From NCBI GenBank assembly GCA_900556255.1, contig USNZ01000023.1, forward strand, positions 1 to 9,914: a stretch of 9,914 bases of DNA, given 5' to 3'. This document shows, one piece after another, positions 6,609 to 9,914 of the stretch. Positions within the stretch are counted from its first letter, which is position 1; each line of letters opens with the position of its first letter. Under the pieces are notes generated by a model that saw nothing but the letters and a program-made list of their open reading frames with translations, was not told the origin of the DNA and did not search any database. The stretch comes from an uncultured Oscillospiraceae bacterium (GTDB lineage: Bacteria; Bacillota; Clostridia; Oscillospirales; Ruminococcaceae). Made by a program: the position numbers and the translations under genes.

Positions 6609-7529
6609 ATGAACACAAAACAACTGCGCAACACCCTGTTATTGATGGGCTGCTCGTTTATTTGGGGCACGGCGTTTGTGGCCCAAAGCGTGGGCGGCGG
6701 GTACATGGGTGCTTACACCTTTTTGGCGGGCCGCAGCTGGCTGGCCTGCGTATTTTTGCTGGGGCTTATGGGCGCGCGCCGTGCCAACCAGCGCCGCAAG
6801 GGGGTGCGTGTACCCTTCTTTTTGCAGCGCAAAACGCTGGCGGTCGGCGGGCTGTGCTGCGGCACGGCGCTGTTTGCGGCGTCGGTCGTGCAGCAGATGG
6901 GTATCCCCGGCACGACCACGGCCAAGGCCGGCTTTTTGACGGCACTGTATGTTGTGCTGGTGCCGGTGTGCGGCATTTTTGTGGGCAGACGACCCGATGC
7001 CAAGCTGTGCTGCTGTGTGGCGGCCAGCGTGGCGGGGCTGTATCTGCTTTGCCTGGCCGGGCACGACACCCTGAGCCTTTCGGGCAGCGAGTGGCTGCTG
7101 CTTTTGGGGGCGCTGCTGTTCACGGGGCAGATTTTGCTGGTGAACCATTTCAGCCCGAAACTGGACGGCATACAGTTGAGTTTTGCCCAGTTTTTTGTGG
7201 TATCGGTGTTGTCCACCGTGGGGATGTTTTTGTTTGAGCAGCCCACCGTGCAGCAGTTCCGCGACGCCGCCGTGTCGATTTTATATTGCGGCATCATGTC
7301 CAGCGGCGTGGCCTACACCCTGCAGATCGAGGGGCAGAAGGATCTGGACCCCACCATTGCAAGCCTTGCCATGTGCCTGGAAAGCGTGTTCAGCGCACTG
7401 GCCGGCTGGCTGATTTTGCACCAGACGCTGACCCCCACCGAGCTGACCGGCTGCGCGTTGATGTTTGCCGCCATCGTTGCCAGCCAGCTGCCGTCAAAAA
7501 AGCGCGGCGAAACGGCTGCGCAGGAATAA
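6609..7529 (+). CDS. DMT-superfamily transporter, EamA family
   Basis: The 306-residue product has about ten predicted transmembrane helices in two EamA repeats (about 10-145 and 160-295), normal for drug/metabolite transporters. Typical marks are CSFIWGTAFVAQS (15-27) in helix 1, TTTAKAGFLTALYVVLVP (102-119) closing the first repeat, SSGVAYTLQ (231-239) and LESVFSALAGWLIL (257-270) in the second. Members export amino acids, metabolites or drugs by antiport or uniport; the substrate cannot be read from sequence. The ATG at 6609 follows an AGAGAGG site and is preferred to the in-frame ATG at 6576, which lies inside the terminator hairpin. No promoter of its own is visible, so expression may depend on readthrough of that terminator. 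It converges on the CYTH gene. Confidence 0.92.
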   Translation: MNTKQLRNTLLLMGCSFIWGTAFVAQSVGGGYMGAYTFLAGRSWLACVFLLGLMGARRANQRRKGVRVPFFLQRKTLAVGGLCCGTALFAASVVQQMGIPGTTTAKAGFLTALYVVLVPVCGIFVGRRPDAKLCCCVAASVAGLYLLCLAGHDTLSLSGSEWLLLLGALLFTGQILLVNHFSPKLDGIQLSFAQFFVVSVLSTVGMFLFEQPTVQQFRDAAVSILYCGIMSSGVAYTLQIEGQKDLDPTIASLAMCLESVFSALAGWLILHQTLTPTELTGCALMFAAIVASQLPSKKRGETAAQE

Positions 7530-7543
7530 GCGCCTGTTTTGCG

Positions 7544-7563
7544 GCGGGGTGAAATCACCCCGC
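7544..7563. terminator. Hairpin between convergent genes
   Basis: GCGGGGTG (7544-7551) pairs perfectly with CACCCCGC (7556-7563) around AAAT. It lies 14 nt after the EamA stop and 50 nt past the CYTH stop. The following CTTGTGTTTA gives only a weak T-tract on the plus strand and there is none on the minus strand. It probably serves as the shared end for both convergent transcripts. Confidence 0.6.
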
Positions 7564-7613
7564 CCTTGTGTTTAATGCGCCCGCACAGGCGGGCACATCC
7601 AATCCGAACTCTG

Positions 7614-8108
7614 TCAAACACTTTCTCCTCTGGTTTGCAGCCAATATTCTCCCATGCTGGCGCCCGGGCGGCCTGTACACTCATCGCAAAGGTAGGCGGC
7701 CAGCCCCGCATCGGCAGGCTTCCATGCCAGCGCTTGGGCTTCGGTTTCAAATTCCACCTCGGCGTACCAAAAGCCGGTGGGTGCGTCGGGGTCCACGCAG
7801 TTGACCTCCAAGGTCAGCCCGCCGGGCAGGGCGTAGCCGCGGCGTTCCTTGCGGATCAGCGGCTTGCCGATGAGGTGTTCCAACTTGGCGAACAGCTCGG
7901 CGTCGATCTCGGTTTCGATCTCCTCACGGCTGAGCGTACCGCTGCCCTTAAAGCAGAGCACCAGCGCGGTCTTTCCGCCCTGCAGGGCCTCGCGCCGGAT
8001 ACGCACGGTGGGGCGCACACTGATATAGCCCTGATCCATCTGATACAATGAGGTTTGGGGCAGGCTTTCGGGCCAGCCTTTGACGAACCATTTGCGCTCG
8101 ATTTCCAT
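7614..8108 (-). CDS. CYTH-domain protein, probable triphosphate-tunnel enzyme
   Basis: The 164-residue product opens with EIERKWFV (2-9), the hallmark ExExK of CYTH domains, whose eight-stranded tunnel binds triphosphate and divalent metal. Other expected charged tunnel residues are visible: Arg36 and Arg38 in VRIRRE, Lys54 in CFKGSG, Glu65 and Glu67 in EIETEID, Arg90, Glu101 in LTLEVN, and Glu117/Glu119 in YAEVEFE. Length and completeness fit a short bacterial member of the inorganic triphosphatase or thiamine-triphosphatase type. Class IV adenylate cyclase is the alternative, and sequence alone does not decide. The start has AGGAG about 9 nt upstream. Its leader contains a small hairpin, and the only promoter candidate lies on the far side of the repeat block, 450 nt away. 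Confidence 0.88.
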   Translation of the reverse strand: MEIERKWFVKGWPESLPQTSLYQMDQGYISVRPTVRIRREALQGGKTALVLCFKGSGTLSREEIETEIDAELFAKLEHLIGKPLIRKERRGYALPGGLTLEVNCVDPDAPTGFWYAEVEFETEAQALAWKPADAGLAAYLCDECTGRPGASMGEYWLQTRGESV

Positions 8109-8127
8109 AGAATGATCTCCTGTTCGC

Positions 8128-8146
8128 CCGCCCCGCAGGAGGGCGG
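8128..8146 (-). other. Small GC hairpin in the CYTH leader
   Basis: CCGCCC and GGGCGG form a 6-bp stem with a 7-nt loop, just upstream of the Shine-Dalgarno of the CYTH gene. There is no T-run, so it is not a terminator. It could affect mRNA stability or mark the edge of the adjoining repeat block. Confidence 0.4.
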
Positions 8147-8152
8147 ATTTTC

Positions 8153-8186
8153 AAATAATAAAGAAGAAATAATAAATAATAAATAT
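8153..8186 (-). repeat. AT heptamer tract, left end of repeat block
   Basis: This A/T tract contains tandem AATAAAT units with a short AAGAAG interruption. Sixteen bases (8169-8184) are an exact inverted copy of 8521-8536 at the other end of the block. Confidence 0.65.
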
Positions 8187-8191
8187 GGTGG

Positions 8192-8216
8192 GGTTTGCTC
8201 CCCTTGGTCGCAAACC
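8192..8216. repeat. Hairpin GGTTTGC/GCAAACC
   Basis: The 7-bp arms (8192-8198 and 8210-8216) are perfect and the loop is 11 nt. An alternative pairing of CCCCTT (8200-8205) with AAGGGG (8220-8225) would exclude it. The bases GGTCGCAAA in its right half recur at 8448-8456, so this is the start of the duplicated module. Confidence 0.5.
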
Positions 8217-8242
8217 GAAAAGGGGATGCGCAGTTCATGCAA

Positions 8243-8267
8243 AATGTTTCGCCGCGGGCGAAACTCC
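8243..8267 (+). repeat. 25-bp palindromic module, copy 1
   Basis: AATGTTTCGCC begins the unit. GTTTCGCC (8246-8253) and GGCGAAAC (8257-8264) form a perfect 8-bp stem around GCG. The same 25 bases occur at 8494-8518 in the same orientation, 251 nt away, and the flanks differ. Confidence 0.85.
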
Positions 8268-8298
8268 CAGCTTGTAGATAAAGTCCGTTTCCGGGATA

Positions 8299-8326
8299 TT
8301 TGTAGGGATGGGTCTTGACCCATCCG
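8299..8326 (+). repeat. Hairpin of the TTTGTAGGGA family, copy A
   Basis: TTTGTAG precedes a perfect palindrome of 9-bp arms: GGATGGGTC (8306-8314), a TT loop, and GACCCATCC (8317-8325), then G. It is related to the inverted copy at 8410-8437, with which it shares the tag, the stem ends and the final G. It differs at two stem pairs with matching changes on both arms. Confidence 0.75.
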
Positions 8327-8355
8327 CACATCTGGCCGCGCGCAGCGCATAAAAT

Positions 8356-8371
8356 CGCGCCGTATGGCGCG
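8356..8371. repeat. Central hairpin CGCGCC-GTAT-GGCGCG
   Basis: A 6-bp perfect stem with a GTAT loop, flanked by AAAA on the left and TTTT a few bases to the right. It sits between the two inverted hairpins, near the centre of the block. Confidence 0.5.
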
Positions 8372-8409
8372 TGGTTTTCCCGTCATGTCGTGCTTTTGGT
8401 AAGGCAGCA

Positions 8410-8437
8410 CGGAACGGTCGAGACCGTTCCCTACAAA
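8410..8437 (-). repeat. Hairpin of the TTTGTAGGGA family, copy B (inverted)
   Basis: Read on the minus strand it is TTTGTAG followed by GGAACGGTC, a TC loop and GACCGTTCC, then G. Arms are at 8411-8419 and 8422-8430. It is inverted relative to copy A, and its two stem differences keep perfect pairing. Confidence 0.75.
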
Positions 8438-8493
8438 CCAACTGAAAGGTCGCAAAGGGTGCATAAGGTCAAATAAGGTTTATCGACAGTCTG

Positions 8494-8518
8494 AATGTTT
8501 CGCCGCGGGCGAAACTCC
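8494..8518 (+). repeat. 25-bp palindromic module, copy 2
   Basis: It is identical over all 25 bases to 8243-8267. The larger unit that starts at GGTCGCAAA (8448-8456) and ends here parallels 8207-8267, with diverged sequence between the two conserved ends. Confidence 0.85.
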
Positions 8519-8556
8519 GAATTTATTATTTATTATTTATTATCTTTTATTTATAT
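8519..8556 (+). repeat. AT heptamer tract, right end of repeat block
   Basis: Three tandem ATTTATT units (from 8521) are followed by a degenerate AT stretch to 8556. Bases 8521-8536 are the exact inverted copy of 8169-8184. Confidence 0.7.
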
Positions 8557-8557
8557 C

Positions 8558-8566
8558 AGTATACCA
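8558..8566 (-). promoter_or_regulatory. Candidate extended -10 promoter for the CYTH gene
   Basis: On the minus strand TGG-TATACT (8566-8558) has the same extended -10 form as the two other minus-strand promoters in the window. There is no good -35 at normal spacing; TTGTAT is 22 nt away. If used, its transcript would carry the whole repeat block as a leader of about 440 nt. Confidence 0.35.
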
Positions 8567-8608
8567 CACTCCCCCGCCGCGCACCATACAATTCTCCTAA
8601 TTTTTACA

Positions 8609-8652
8609 GCAAAATCCGGCGATAATTTAGCGTTTCGCCAGTTGCATTTTGC
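8609..8652 (+). promoter_or_regulatory. Nested inverted repeats over the glnN -35 box
   Basis: GCAAAAT (8609-8615) is the inverse of ATTTTGC (8646-8652). Within them GGCGA (8618-8622) is the inverse of TCGCC (8635-8639). The right outer arm overlaps the -35 box TTGCAT, a position suited to an operator. The spacing is asymmetric (2 nt on the left, 6 nt on the right). Confidence 0.35.
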
Positions 8653-8670
8653 CTGCGTTGCCCGTATAAT
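8642..8670 (+). promoter_or_regulatory. Sigma-A promoter of the glutamine synthetase gene
   Basis: TTGCAT (8642-8647) and consensus TATAAT (8665-8670) are 17 nt apart. The predicted start is about 8677, only some 8 nt before the terminator hairpin at 8685. The element shares TTGCATTTTGC, GCGTTGC and GTATAAT with the promoter at 5870-5898. Confidence 0.85.
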
Positions 8671-8684
8671 AGAATCATAACAGC

Positions 8685-8721
8685 AAGGGCGCTGCGAATG
8701 TGTTTTCGCAGCGCCCTTTTT
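8685..8721 (+). terminator. Leader terminator (attenuator) upstream of glutamine synthetase
   Basis: AAGGGCGCTGCGAA (8685-8698) pairs perfectly over 14 bp with 8705-8718 around a 6-nt loop (TGTGTT), followed directly by T (five T at 8717-8721). It has every mark of an intrinsic terminator, but lies between the promoter at 8642-8670 and the gene start at 8763. No second promoter is visible in 8722-8762. Most transcripts would stop after about 45 nt unless something prevents it, so it is probably an attenuator of nitrogen-dependent expression; the trigger is not visible. Confidence 0.8.
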
Positions 8722-8762
8722 CACTAAGCCCCCCAGAATAGAGCAGTGAAGGAGTATGAAGT

Positions 8763-9914
<1,152 letters not shown>

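Larger units (their letters stand above)
8153..8556. repeat. Mosaic intergenic repeat block, non-coding
   Basis: About 400 bp without a credible gene lies between the CYTH gene and the glutamine synthetase promoter. AT-rich heptamer tracts in opposite orientation bound it. Inside are at least six perfect hairpins, a duplicated 25-bp palindromic module and a pair of inverted hairpins of one family. Open frames through it are short, start without ribosome binding sites and are broken by the palindromes. The layout resembles a miniature non-autonomous element or a stack of REP-like modules. No transposase and no clear target-site duplication is seen. Confidence 0.65.

Noticed and set aside
7856..8464. 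Minus-strand open frames running through the repeat block, up to 202 codons
   Set aside because: They are fused out of frame with the CYTH gene or cross palindromes and AT tracts, start without a ribosome binding site, and show no conserved motif.
8243..8518. Repeated palindromic units as a CRISPR array
   Set aside because: There are only two copies, 251 nt apart, with other repeats between them and no cas genes; spacing is far from that of CRISPR spacers.
8685..8721. ANTAR protein target in the glnN leader
   Set aside because: The known target has two hairpins with hexaloops of A at position 1 and G at position 4. Here there is one hairpin, the loop begins with T, and the predicted start point leaves no space for the first stem.

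Overview
The window looks like chromosomal DNA of a high-GC, low-GC-lineage Firmicute of the gut, most likely an Oscillospiraceae (Faecalibacterium, Subdoligranulum or Gemmiger type). This is inferred from strong AAGGAG-type ribosome binding sites, sigma-A promoters with good TTGnnn/TATAAT boxes in AT-rich gaps, GC-rich coding regions, and the gene content: type III glutamine synthetase, UMF1-type MFS transporter, YesL-like membrane protein. No rRNA, tRNA, CRISPR array, transposase or phage gene is visible.

Bases 1-3546 are read on the minus strand as two transcription units. The upstream unit starts at an extended -10 promoter near 3585. It carries a single-pass membrane protein with an extracytoplasmic domain (2800-3546), a 56-residue basic protein (2624-2794) and a SpoU/TrmH-family RNA 2'-O-methyltransferase (1807-2619), and ends at a hairpin at 1740-1765. 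The T-rich tail of that hairpin is also the -35 box of the next promoter, which drives a UMF1-family MFS transporter (292-1659) followed by a 47-residue membrane miniprotein (118-261).

From 3630 the plus strand is used. A TTGCAA-N17-TATGAT promoter, with operator-like repeats at and just after its start point, drives a YesL/DUF624-like membrane protein (3732-4508) and a C39-peptidase-like protein that appears to lack the catalytic His (4521-5831). A second strong promoter drives a small lipoprotein (5943-6551). A perfect intrinsic terminator then sits only 15 nt before the start of an EamA/DMT transporter gene (6609-7529). A minus-strand CYTH-domain gene (7614-8108) converges on it.

Bases 8109-8762 hold no gene. 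They contain a mosaic of about 400 bp of AT heptamer tracts, a duplicated 25-bp palindromic module, and two inverted hairpins of one family whose stems differ by compensatory changes. This is followed by a promoter nearly identical to the lipoprotein promoter and, about 8 nt after its predicted start point, a 14-bp-stem intrinsic terminator in the leader of a type III glutamine synthetase gene (8763 to beyond the window end). The points most worth following up are this glnN leader, the covarying hairpin family, the degenerate C39 protein, and the terminator abutting the EamA gene.
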